From positions 1 to 46,717 of the forward strand of contig DIWF01000020.1 in assembly GCA_002422545.1 (NCBI GenBank): a stretch of 46,717 nucleotides of DNA. Direction: 5' to 3'. Below the pieces are notes generated by a model. It worked only from the letters and a program-made list of their open reading frames with translations, was not told the DNA's origin and did no database searches. This stretch comes from Firmicutes bacterium UBA6113 (GTDB taxonomy: Bacteria; Bacillota; Clostridia; Tissierellales; Sedimentibacteraceae). Position 1 is the first letter of the stretch. Each line of letters opens with the position of its first letter. A program made the translations under genes and the position numbers. Positions 33,408-41,796 of this stretch are shown in pieces.

Positions 33408-36356
33408 TTAAGAACAAGTTAAATGAACGATCCGCGACGTACCAATAACCTGACCGCATGCATTCAACGCATCTACCTGAAAATGAGGACCGTCCGCATG
33501 CACTCGAATATCTGTTTCAAATCCGGTACGGGGAGCGTATTCTTCCGTTACGGTCAGTTGATCCGGTTTCGGACCAGCCAGCACCTGCCATGCTGTGGTT
33601 TCTGTCGAACCGTTCCAAGAAGCCGAAACCATTACCGTATGATTACAGAACGGTTTTACGGCAATATCGGGCGGATCATGCGGTATCCCAATCCATTTGT
33701 TTTTAAACGACCGGTAAGAAAGGTTCTGATTGGGGAATTGCATGTCATACAGAAAATTTAATGCAAGGTCGTTTTCCGTATTCCCGGCGTTTGCAAATTC
33801 GGAAAGATACGGTTCCTGCCCCCAACCTATGAGTTGATTCCCGTTACATAGTTTTTGGACATTTCCCTGACTCGGAACATATAGTGTTGGGTCGTGATAA
33901 TACGTCCGGTCGACATCCGCAGTTTTGTTTTTAAAATCGAGCCGAAGAATCATGCCGCGCGCAGGGCCCTGATGCGGGCAGCTCGGACAGGCGCAGCAAG
34001 CGTCGTCAAACAGACTGATCCGTGTCCCGGGCTTGAAACGAGCATCGTGCTGCCAGGAGAATCCAGCGTTTGGCGCCAGGGTGAAATCGCTTTTATTCCC
34101 TCCCAGCTGCCAGATGATGTTTCCCTTTTTTTTATCTATAAGATAAATGGCCCACATGTTACGCATGCTGACCAGCAGCGTGTCATCCGGTCCTTCCTCC
34201 ACAGAGTTCACATGGAAACAGTCCCAGATGTTGTTGGAGCTCGCCGATGAGGAAGCGGGCATCATCGAATCAGCCGGGTCAACATGCTTCAGCACATTCC
34301 AAAAGAATAGTAATTCGCCCGTCTCGGGGTCGACTTCCTGAATAGAGTAATTGTCGATATATCCATCCGGTGGGCCTCCATAAGGTGTCAAATCAGCCGG
34401 CACTTGTTTCACAGCGGTAAACAAAGCGGTATTCTTATCGGTAATAGTAAATTCATGAACATCGGAAGTGTATCCCTTTTGCGCAGTGAGTTTTTTGATT
34501 ACTTCATAGTTCTGATTGAAAATCAAGTAAAAAGCACCGGGCTCGGGGTCGCCGTCCGGTAGATTCGGGCTTGAAGACTGCGTCCCGGAAATCGTCCCCT
34601 GCCATGTGGTCAGAACTGGATTGCCCTTGTAATATTGCATCCGGAAGTCTGAGTTCTGCACATAAATACTGTCGAGTGGCCGGAACCAGAGCGGGTTGCC
34701 GCTTTGATCCATGATCAGCGCGCCTGTCTGACCAATCATTGTCGCTTCATACAGAGTATATGGCGCGACGAATAGGAAGCCTGGAGCAGTGCCCCCCTTA
34801 TTCATGTTAATTGAAACCTTCATGGGATGCAAATCAGGGGCTGAAGCAAAGCTCCAAACTTGCGATTCTGATGAACTGGCGGATGATTCAGCCAAATTAC
34901 TCAACTCCTTCTTATTTACATATCGGAATCTACGATACGGTGTATCGTCTGAATATTTAATGGAAGTCTCATTACCCTCGGAAAAATCCGGCTCCATTAG
35001 TTGCTTCTCCTTGTTTCCAATTCCCTGCGGGAATGTGAAAACATTGAAAGGGTCATATTTTTCTTTAATCTTTTTCAGTCTGCAGGTGTGTGGGCCGTAA
35101 TACTCTTCAAGATAATCGGGCAGATTATTATATGGAAAATTGACATAGGACCCCGTGGTAACAGATGCAAGAACGGGAAAGCGTCGGCTGACCCAGATAT
35201 TATTTTCCTCCGAAAACCGGTTCTCCTCCCACACGGTTTCCAACCAGATGATAAAGTTGGCGGTCCGGTAAAAGAAGGCGGTCTCGTCCGTCCCAACGTC
35301 GCGGACTCTTCCCCCGAGCGCATACATGGATAATCCCGCGAAGACGGAGCCCTGAGACCGCTTCTGAATCAGTCCAACGAGTCTTGAAATATCACGATCA
35401 CTGAAATCCCTCAGAACAAATCGGCTGGCTGATTTGAATTTTTCCGAAGATGGGTAACTGCTGCCGATAATCGTTACCGCTTCGAGGAAGGTTACATATT
35501 CTATGCTGTACTCCGCTCCGGAAAGCTCAAGGAACGGCTTTAGAATCTGTTCCGCCTCTTTCGGTCTGCCGTAAAAAATACCCCGCACCAGCATGGCAAG
35601 GCCGTCATTTACGGAATTGTAAATTCTTGAAATCAGTGTTACCCTCGGGTCGGCATCTTTCAGCCATTGCTGCCATGTCTGAAGGAACGCTTTCTGCTCC
35701 TCCTCACTGACATGAAGATAATCAATTTCGATTAATGTAACTTTTTCAACCTTTGACGGGAGCCTGAACTTCATCGATACGATAACACCGAAATTACCCC
35801 CGCCCGCGCCCCTGCATGCCCAGAAGAGATCCGAATTGCAGTTCCGGTTAGCTTTCACGATTTTGCCCTCGTAATTGACCAGCTCAATTTCTTCAAGGCT
35901 GTCACAGCCGAGACCCAGGTAACGGCAGGAAAGGCCCCAGCCGCCACCCATGGAGTATCCTCCCACGCCTACGGTCGGGCAGGTTCCTCCGGGAAACGGA
36001 TACCTTTTCGAGGAAACAAATTCGTACACCTGCTGGTTAGTAACGCCACCTTGAACCGTCAGCAGGTTTTCGCATTCGTCAAGATCAATATGGTTCATTT
36101 CGCTTACGTCGATTATAAGGGTGCAATTCCCGTTGGAATAGCCTTCATAATTGTGGCCGCCGTTACGGATGCGGAGCGGCACATGAAACTTTCTGGACCA
36201 GCATATTGCGTTGGCTACATCATGGTTATTACTGCAATAGTTGATGATTATGGGATATTGCTGAATGGCCCGGTTAAAGTCTTGTCTCGCTTTGTTATAA
36301 ATAGGATTGGTTGGTATCACAATACGGCCGGTTAAGCCGTTAAGAAAATCATACAT
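33408..36356 (-). CDS. Berberine-bridge FAD oxidase fused to arylsulfotransferase-like domain
   Basis: About 982 residues, two domains rarely seen together. N-terminal (1-460) is a BBE-type FAD oxidoreductase: IRNGGHNYEGYSNG offers the His and GGTCPTVGVGGYSMGGGWG the Cys for bicovalent FAD, and the C-terminal BBE motif YNNLPDYLEEYYGPHTCRL with YDPFNVFTFPQG is present. From about 515 on it is an arylsulfotransferase (ASST)-like beta-propeller (GNPLWFRPLD, SDVHEFTITD, IWDCFHVNSVEE, IIWQLGGNKSDF, WQHDARF). No signal peptide. The longer frame begins at 36476, but AGAGGTG sits before ATG 36356. GC content is clearly above the surroundings, so the gene looks acquired. Ends in low-GC flank. Confidence 0.85.
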   Translation of the reverse strand: MYDFLNGLTGRIVIPTNPIYNKARQDFNRAIQQYPIIINYCSNNHDVANAICWSRKFHVPLRIRNGGHNYEGYSNGNCTLIIDVSEMNHIDLDECENLLTVQGGVTNQQVYEFVSSKRYPFPGGTCPTVGVGGYSMGGGWGLSCRYLGLGCDSLEEIELVNYEGKIVKANRNCNSDLFWACRGAGGGNFGVIVSMKFRLPSKVEKVTLIEIDYLHVSEEEQKAFLQTWQQWLKDADPRVTLISRIYNSVNDGLAMLVRGIFYGRPKEAEQILKPFLELSGAEYSIEYVTFLEAVTIIGSSYPSSEKFKSASRFVLRDFSDRDISRLVGLIQKRSQGSVFAGLSMYALGGRVRDVGTDETAFFYRTANFIIWLETVWEENRFSEENNIWVSRRFPVLASVTTGSYVNFPYNNLPDYLEEYYGPHTCRLKKIKEKYDPFNVFTFPQGIGNKEKQLMEPDFSEGNETSIKYSDDTPYRRFRYVNKKELSNLAESSASSSESQVWSFASAPDLHPMKVSINMNKGGTAPGFLFVAPYTLYEATMIGQTGALIMDQSGNPLWFRPLDSIYVQNSDFRMQYYKGNPVLTTWQGTISGTQSSSPNLPDGDPEPGAFYLIFNQNYEVIKKLTAQKGYTSDVHEFTITDKNTALFTAVKQVPADLTPYGGPPDGYIDNYSIQEVDPETGELLFFWNVLKHVDPADSMMPASSSASSNNIWDCFHVNSVEEGPDDTLLVSMRNMWAIYLIDKKKGNIIWQLGGNKSDFTLAPNAGFSWQHDARFKPGTRISLFDDACCACPSCPHQGPARGMILRLDFKNKTADVDRTYYHDPTLYVPSQGNVQKLCNGNQLIGWGQEPYLSEFANAGNTENDLALNFLYDMQFPNQNLSYRSFKNKWIGIPHDPPDIAVKPFCNHTVMVSASWNGSTETTAWQVLAGPKPDQLTVTEEYAPRTGFETDIRVHADGPHFQVDALNACGQVIGTSRIVHLTCS

Positions 36357-36450
36357 TGGCACACCTCTTTTGAGAAACATTTGGAATTCTGAATTGGCAA
36401 GGCCGTCCTTTTGAACAATCGGGACAGCCCTGCATATGACATACTTTAAG

Positions 36451-38265
36451 CTAATCTTTTTCGTCCAGTTTATCATCCGGATTGAGCACTTTATACGGAC
36501 GCATCATTTCATTGTCCTCGTGATCGAGAATATGGCAGTGCCACACATAACCCGGTTCTTTGGCAGGGTTAAACGGAAACAGGTTCTCGCCAGGTTTCGA
36601 GACCTCCACATCCTGCGGCGCAAACCGTACCCTAATTGTGGTTACCTGGCCGGGATATGCCTGAATGGTATCTTTCCAACCGTTCTCATTAGCGGGAGGG
36701 TTGATCGGGCCATTTAGAAGGTACGGTTTCACCGGCAATACCTCAGTGGGATGGTCAAACGGAGGCTGTCCGTTCAGAGCCAACCAGTCGGTAGTATATT
36801 GGGTTGCCAAAAAGTCCTGACGGCTTACCATACGGAATTGAATCAGGTGAAGGTGAATGGGATGGGCTCCTCCTGTGAGATTAACGATTTGCCAGTCCTC
36901 TGTTGATCCAACCAGAGGCAACTCGGAAACCGGCGTGTTCCAGTTCTGGCCATCCAGGATCAGTTCCGTTGGCGCTGTTGTATTTCCGACGACGAATAAT
37001 GTCAGAGTCCTCACTTTGCAACTGCGTTTGAGCGGATAAAGACAATTCAGTATTTTGGGTAATGGCGCGGGCGGAACAGCCGGTTTTTCAAGTACGGTAA
37101 ATTGCATGATCTGCCCGGTGGTTTTGGGGTCTGGCGCGGCACCATTCGGATACGGAGCTTTCGCGGTGTTGTTCAGGATTAGTTTCGTACCGGGCGTTTG
37201 TTTTGAAAAATCAACAAGGATATCAGCACGCTCACCGGGTGAGATTAACAAGGAGACGAGCTGGACAGGTTTGTGCAGATAGCCTCCGTCTGTTCCGATC
37301 TGGATAAAAGGCATATTATTGGAGAACGAAAAATTATAGAAACGTGTATTAGAGCCGTTTAAAATTCGGAAACGGTATTGTCTTGGCTTAACATCCAGAT
37401 TCGGCCAGACCTTGCCATTGACCATAATAGTATTTCCGATAAATGCCGGTCTCCAGTAAGGATGGACGGCCGGATTCACTCCGTTGCTTGGGAATGCAAG
37501 TGACCCGTCGTCATTAAACGATCGGTCCTGAATGACAAGCGGAATTTCATATTTGCCGCGCGGCAGATCGGAGTGCTTACCATCCAGATGGAAGCAGGGG
37601 TCACGCAGGATATAGAAACCTGCCAGCCCCATATAAACATTTAAGCGGGTGATGCCCAACGTATGGTCGTGGTACCATAAGGTTGTCGGTTCCTGCTCAT
37701 TGACATAGTGATAACGGGATTTGATATAATCCGGCCCTGTAATTTCTTTGCCAGCAGTAAACCATGCTTCGGGATAACCGTCTGAAGCCGGCTCGGTTTC
37801 CCCGCCGTGAAGATGGGTAACGATAGGCACAGGACTTTGAGCCTCGGGATATCCCAGAGGAAACGGCAAAAAAGGCGGCATCGGCATTTCCATGTTGTTG
37901 GGATTGGCCCAATGAATTGTGGGATCAACCGCCAGCAGCTCGGAACCGGTCAGGTTATTGATCCATTTTACATTGATTGGGACATGCCGTTTTGCCTCAA
38001 AAGTCGGGCCAGGTGTTGATTTATAGTCTGGAATGATCTCTCCGGTCTCGGGATTTCTTACTGTGCTTTCATATCCCCACACCGTTGTTTTGCGAAAGCC
38101 ATCAGGCAACAGCTGTTGGGAAAACTGGCTGACCTTCACACGGTAATTATGGCTTTTGACTTTGCATGTGGAAGGGTCTTTCACCACAGTCGGTTCGTAT
38201 ACCGGCGGAATAATCAATTGATTTTTATATTTAGGAATTAATGTCGGATCAAGTGGATCGGGCAT
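36451..38265 (-). CDS. CotA-type multicopper oxidase (laccase)
   Basis: About 604 residues with all four copper motifs: HLHGGETEPASDG, WYHDHTLGITRLN, GGAHPIHLHLIQF and HCHILDHEDNEMM (axial Met). Domain order and KxxGYExTVRNPETGEIIPDY-like start fit spore-coat laccase CotA or bilirubin-oxidase relatives. Reduces O2 to water while oxidising phenols or metals, on the spore surface in CotA. Frame runs to 38310 but AAAGGAGATGA supports ATG 38265. GC-rich like its downstream neighbour, which starts about 95 bases after its stop. Upstream of it, tRNA-Ser. Confidence 0.95.
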   Translation of the reverse strand: MPDPLDPTLIPKYKNQLIIPPVYEPTVVKDPSTCKVKSHNYRVKVSQFSQQLLPDGFRKTTVWGYESTVRNPETGEIIPDYKSTPGPTFEAKRHVPINVKWINNLTGSELLAVDPTIHWANPNNMEMPMPPFLPFPLGYPEAQSPVPIVTHLHGGETEPASDGYPEAWFTAGKEITGPDYIKSRYHYVNEQEPTTLWYHDHTLGITRLNVYMGLAGFYILRDPCFHLDGKHSDLPRGKYEIPLVIQDRSFNDDGSLAFPSNGVNPAVHPYWRPAFIGNTIMVNGKVWPNLDVKPRQYRFRILNGSNTRFYNFSFSNNMPFIQIGTDGGYLHKPVQLVSLLISPGERADILVDFSKQTPGTKLILNNTAKAPYPNGAAPDPKTTGQIMQFTVLEKPAVPPAPLPKILNCLYPLKRSCKVRTLTLFVVGNTTAPTELILDGQNWNTPVSELPLVGSTEDWQIVNLTGGAHPIHLHLIQFRMVSRQDFLATQYTTDWLALNGQPPFDHPTEVLPVKPYLLNGPINPPANENGWKDTIQAYPGQVTTIRVRFAPQDVEVSKPGENLFPFNPAKEPGYVWHCHILDHEDNEMMRPYKVLNPDDKLDEKD

Positions 38266-38439
38266 AAATTCATCTCCTTTGAAATTTGTCAGAAATTTTC
38301 GAAATTGCACATAAAATAAGGCTAATATAATATATGAGATTTGTACAATATTTGTGTCCTAAAAAAGAAATAAGTCTGATATAATACAAATAAACAGATT
38401 CGGGTGAAACTATGATGATTATAGTAAAGGTGAGTATAA
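38266..38439. other. Intergenic region between the GC-rich block and tRNA-Ser
   Basis: AT-rich sequence with normal local composition; marks the upstream edge of the GC-rich block. Presumably holds the multicopper oxidase promoter; no clear consensus is seen. Confidence 0.5.
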
Positions 38440-38472
38440 AAAATCCTTTAACCACGTAGGTTAAAGGATTTC
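38440..38472 (-). terminator. Terminator after tRNA-Ser
   Basis: AAATCCTTTAACC/GGTTAAAGGATTT perfect stem, then a minus-strand T run. Confidence 0.9.
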
Positions 38473-38476
38473 TGAC

Positions 38477-38565
38477 TGGCGGAAGAGGTGGGATTTGAAC
38501 CCACGTGCCCCGGAAGGCAACCGCATTTCGAGTGCGGCTCGTTATGACCACTTCGATACTCTTCC
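38477..38565 (-). tRNA. tRNA-Ser(CGA)
   Basis: 89 bases including encoded CCA. Acceptor GGAAGAG/CTCTTCC with discriminator G, anticodon arm CCGCA-CTCGAAA-TGCGG (anticodon CGA, reads TCG), long class-II variable arm TTGCCTTCCGGGGCA, T arm GTGGG-TTCAAAT-CCCAC. Confidence 0.97.
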
Positions 38566-38601
38566 ATAATATTGCAGAAGCTAATATTAAATAACAGTAT
38601 A

Positions 38602-38630
38602 AGTTTATCTAAAACAAACTTTTTTGTCAA
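38602..38630 (-). promoter_or_regulatory. Promoter of tRNA-Ser
   Basis: TTGACA (38625-38630), 17-base spacer, TAAACT (38602-38607) on the minus strand. Confidence 0.6.
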
Positions 38631-38649
38631 CACATATTGAGATAAAAAT

Positions 38650-38671
38650 TAAAAAGGAGGGCATGCCCTCC
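38650..38671 (-). terminator. Terminator of the serine dehydratase operon
   Basis: GGAGGGCATGCCCTCC palindrome followed on the minus strand by TTTTTAATTTTT, just after the sdaAA stop. Confidence 0.88.
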
Positions 38672-38674
38672 ATA

Positions 38675-39550
38675 TTATTCTCCAAATATTTCTTTTTTCA
38701 GCCTTTGGCCGGTTGGTGTTATTGCAATTCCTCCCATTGCTGTTTCTCTCAGCTCTGAAGGAAGTGACTTTCCCACTTTGTGCATCGCCCATACAACTTC
38801 ATCAAACGGGATTTTACTTTCTACGCCGCTCATGGCTAAATCTGCAGTTGTAAGTGCGCTCACTGTTCCTGCAATGTTTCTTTTCGCGCATGGAACCTCT
38901 ACAAGTCCTGCAACCGGGTCGCAAACCAGACCCATAACATTCTTGAATACTATGGCTGCAGCATTCAATGCCTGTTCGGGAGATCCTCCCATCATTTCAA
39001 CAACTGCTGCAGACGCCATAGCTGCAGCAGAACCGCATTCAGCCTGACAACCTCCTTCAGCTCCTGCCAGTGTTGCATTTTTTGCAATAATTATTCCCAC
39101 CCCTGAAGCCGTAAACAATGCATTTATTAAATCTTCTTCTGTCTTGTTAAGCTTTTCTCCTGCTGAAATCACAACTGCGGGCACAATTCCGCAGGAACCT
39201 GCAGTAGGGCATGCAACTATTTTTCCCATGGCAGCATTCACTTCTGAAGAAGATATGGCTCTTGCCATTGCCCTGTTCATGAAATCTCCTGTCAGGGTGT
39301 TTTGATTGTCCGCATACTGCCTTATTTTAAATGCATCGCCTCCAATAAGACCGCTCACTGATTTTATTTCATTTTCCTGTGCGTAGGAAGCGGAGTTCAT
39401 CATTACATGAAGGGTGCCTTTCATTTTTTCAATGACTTTTTCACGGCTAAGACCGCTCTTGTCTGCTTCTTCTCTTATTGTGTATTCATATATGGTTAAG
39501 TTTTCTTCTCTGCAAATTTCTGTTAATTCTCTTCCGCTAGAAACAAACAT
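38675..39550 (-). CDS. sdaAA: L-serine dehydratase, Fe-S type, alpha subunit
   Basis: 291 residues. Converts L-serine to pyruvate and ammonia with the beta subunit. Cluster-binding Cys lie in ACPTAGSCGIVPA and GLVCDPVAGLVEVPC. ATG follows the sdaAB stop directly (TAAATG) with GGAGGAGC upstream, so the subunits are made together. Confidence 0.97.
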   Translation of the reverse strand: MFVSSGRELTEICREENLTIYEYTIREEADKSGLSREKVIEKMKGTLHVMMNSASYAQENEIKSVSGLIGGDAFKIRQYADNQNTLTGDFMNRAMARAISSSEVNAAMGKIVACPTAGSCGIVPAVVISAGEKLNKTEEDLINALFTASGVGIIIAKNATLAGAEGGCQAECGSAAAMASAAVVEMMGGSPEQALNAAAIVFKNVMGLVCDPVAGLVEVPCAKRNIAGTVSALTTADLAMSGVESKIPFDEVVWAMHKVGKSLPSELRETAMGGIAITPTGQRLKKEIFGE

Positions 39551-40231
39551 TTATGCTCCTCCTTCCAAAATAGGATTTATAAACTCTACATTTTCAACTT
39601 CTTCCATTTCCTTGATTTTGTTGATTATTTCATCAGGTATCATACTGTCTGTTTCCAGAGCCATAGTTGCTTTTCCTTTTCCGCTTCTATATACCTTCAT
39701 TGTTCCAATGTTCATGTTTTCGTCATAAAAAAGTGATGATATTTTTGAAATCACACCCGGCATGTCTTTGTGCTGAGTGAGAAGTGTCGGTTTTTCTCCT
39801 GTGAACTCCACACTTTGTCCGTCAATATCGAAAACAAAAATATTTCCTCCACCTATTGATGAACCTGTAACTTCAGTTACTCGTCCGTCTTCCTTTGTTA
39901 TTATGAACTTCACTGTATTGGGATGAACGTCTCCCATGTCTTTCACTGTAAAAATTATTTCAATTCCCTTTTCCTTGGCAATTTCAAATGAGCGTTTCAA
40001 ATTTTCGTCCCATGGATCCATGTTCAATATTCCAGCAATCAACGCCTTATCTGTTCCATGTCCTTTGTATGTTTGCCCAAATGAACCATGCAGCAAAAAT
40101 TCAACTCTTTTTATGTTGTTTCCTGCAATGTTTCCGGCAACTTTCGCCAGTCTTGCTGCTCCAGCAGTATGGGAGCTTGACGGTCCAATCATCACAGGTC
40201 CCAGAATATCAAAAACTCCATAGTCTTGCAT
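39551..40231 (-). CDS. sdaAB: L-serine dehydratase, Fe-S type, beta subunit
   Basis: 226 residues: N-terminal FDILGPVMIGPSSSHTAGA serine-binding motif, then a C-terminal ACT domain (about residues 150-225) for allosteric control. Partner of SdaAA. Ribosome site AAAAGGAG. Confidence 0.96.
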   Translation of the reverse strand: MQDYGVFDILGPVMIGPSSSHTAGAARLAKVAGNIAGNNIKRVEFLLHGSFGQTYKGHGTDKALIAGILNMDPWDENLKRSFEIAKEKGIEIIFTVKDMGDVHPNTVKFIITKEDGRVTEVTGSSIGGGNIFVFDIDGQSVEFTGEKPTLLTQHKDMPGVISKISSLFYDENMNIGTMKVYRSGKGKATMALETDSMIPDEIINKIKEMEEVENVEFINPILEGGA

Positions 40232-40322
40232 AATTTTCTCCTTTTAATTGGTGATTATATTTTATACATAATTTTGTAAATTTACAACAGTAACTTTGAA
40301 AAGAGTTTTTCTCTAAACAAGA

Positions 40323-40436
40323 GACTGCTGCATTAAGCATTTTCATGTCATCCAAAGCGTTGGCAAGGGACCTCAACAGTTATGATATTCTGGCTAAGCC
40401 CTCAGAATGACACGATTAATCACTAATGCAACAGTC
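40323..40436. mobile_element. MITE-like element between sdaAB and the symporter gene
   Basis: About 114 bases with imperfect terminal inverted repeats GACTGCTGCATTA and (complement of) TAATGCAACAGTC, and internal GTCAT.../CTCAGAATGACA repeats like those in the 8.2-kb element. No coding capacity and no obvious target duplication. Confidence 0.6.
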
Positions 40437-40446
40437 CGTTACCTTT

Positions 40447-41610
40447 TTACTCCTTGCTGATTGTGTCAACTATCATGGCAACCGCCTGGTCACCGGATAC
40501 GTTACATGCTGTTCCGAAGCTGTCCTGCGCAATATACAAAGCAATCATCAACGCCAGCATAGGTTCCGTGAATCCCAATATGAGTTCCAGAAGTCCAAGG
40601 GACGCCATAACCGCTCCTCCCGGAACACCAGGAGCTGCCACTATGGTAATTCCCAGCATTGCTATGAATCCTGCAAAAAGATTCAGTTCCACAGGATATC
40701 CGTTAAGCAGCATTACTGACATGGCGCAAGTTGTTAATGTAATTGTACTGCCAGACATATGAGTTGTTGCACATAGCGGTATAACAAATTCTCTTATTCC
40801 TTTTGATATGTTCATTCTTTCCGAGCACTGCAGATTAACAGGTATTGTAGCTGCTGAGGACTGTGTTCCCAGAGCCGTCATATACCCTGTCACCTGAATT
40901 CTCAGGGATTTGAACAGGTTTTTCTTGCTTATTGAGCAACCCACTGCAAACTGAAATACAATTATAACCAAGTGCATTGCTATGACTATTAAGAATACTT
41001 TCCAGAAAACAGAAAATACCGTTGCAACCTGACCTGTGTATGTCATGTTCACAAAAACTCCCACTATATAGTAAGGAAGAAGAGGAATAACTATGCTTTC
41101 AATTACCTTTGTAATTATTTTTTGAAAACCATCTGCGGCTTTTCTGAGAGGTTCGTTGTTGATTGCGGAAATTCCAAGTCCCAGTATAAAAGCAAGAATG
41201 AGAGCCGAAACAACTTGCATTATTGCAGGCATTTCAACAGTAAAGAATGGTTCCAAAGCCGCCCTTGATTCCGTTATTCCACTTGCAGTATCAGGTGTTA
41301 TTATTGTCGGTAGAAGTGCCGAAGCTACAAAATATGCAGTAAATCCTGAAATGAGAGTGAAGCCGTATGCTATACCCACTGTTATTCCCAGAAGTTTTCC
41401 CGCACCTGTTCCTAATTCAGCAATACCTGCAGTTACAAATCCCAATATGAGCAATGGAATTATAAAGCCAAGGAAGTTCCCGAATATGGAACTGAATGTG
41501 ACAAATATTCGGTTTATCCAGCTTGGAGCGACGCTTCCCAATATAAGACCTACAATTATACCAATTATAATCTTGGAAATAAGGCCTAATTTAAATTTTT
41601 TTTCTGCCAT
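40447..41610 (-). CDS. Dicarboxylate/amino acid:cation symporter (DAACS), probable serine uptake
   Basis: About 387 residues of the Glt/SstT fold: repeated helices, serine-rich loop ALGTQSSAATIPVN with the hairpin motif, CATTHMSGSTITLTTCAM, and PGVPGGAVMASLG. Uses Na+ or H+ to import small amino acids or dicarboxylates. Position upstream of sdaAB-sdaAA suggests Ser/Thr uptake (inference). ATG 41610 is set by AAGGAG six bases upstream; the frame's first ATG at 41640 lacks a site. Upstream, AATAAGTTAT and ATAACTTATT form an inverted repeat (41638-41695) that could be an operator. Confidence 0.92.
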   Translation of the reverse strand: MAEKKFKLGLISKIIIGIIVGLILGSVAPSWINRIFVTFSSIFGNFLGFIIPLLILGFVTAGIAELGTGAGKLLGITVGIAYGFTLISGFTAYFVASALLPTIITPDTASGITESRAALEPFFTVEMPAIMQVVSALILAFILGLGISAINNEPLRKAADGFQKIITKVIESIVIPLLPYYIVGVFVNMTYTGQVATVFSVFWKVFLIVIAMHLVIIVFQFAVGCSISKKNLFKSLRIQVTGYMTALGTQSSAATIPVNLQCSERMNISKGIREFVIPLCATTHMSGSTITLTTCAMSVMLLNGYPVELNLFAGFIAMLGITIVAAPGVPGGAVMASLGLLELILGFTEPMLALMIALYIAQDSFGTACNVSGDQAVAMIVDTISKE

Positions 41611-41745
41611 AAATTTCTCCTTAATAAATTTTTTAATCAATAAGTTATGTGATTATGATATTTAAATTATTGATTATACATGAAATAACTTATTATTTTG
41701 CAATACCATTAATATAACCATCAAAAAAGCTATTATGCAAAAAAG

Positions 41746-41776
41746 CAAAAAACCCAATCCTTGGATTGAGTCTTTA
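41746..41776. terminator. Bidirectional terminator after the aldo/keto reductase gene
   Basis: ACCCAATCC/GGATTGAGT hairpin with A and T runs on the two sides. Confidence 0.8.
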
Positions 41777-41796
41777 TTTTTTCAGTATATTAATTG

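Noticed and set aside
36357..36476. N-terminal 40-residue extension of the BBE fusion protein
   Set aside because: It overlaps the end of the multicopper oxidase gene, lacks a ribosome site and is unlike the BBE start; ATG 36356 has a good site.
33276..38565. attL/attR pair made from tRNA-Ser
   Set aside because: The two tRNA-like 3' ends share only the short T-loop core; no long identity and no integrase gene in the block.
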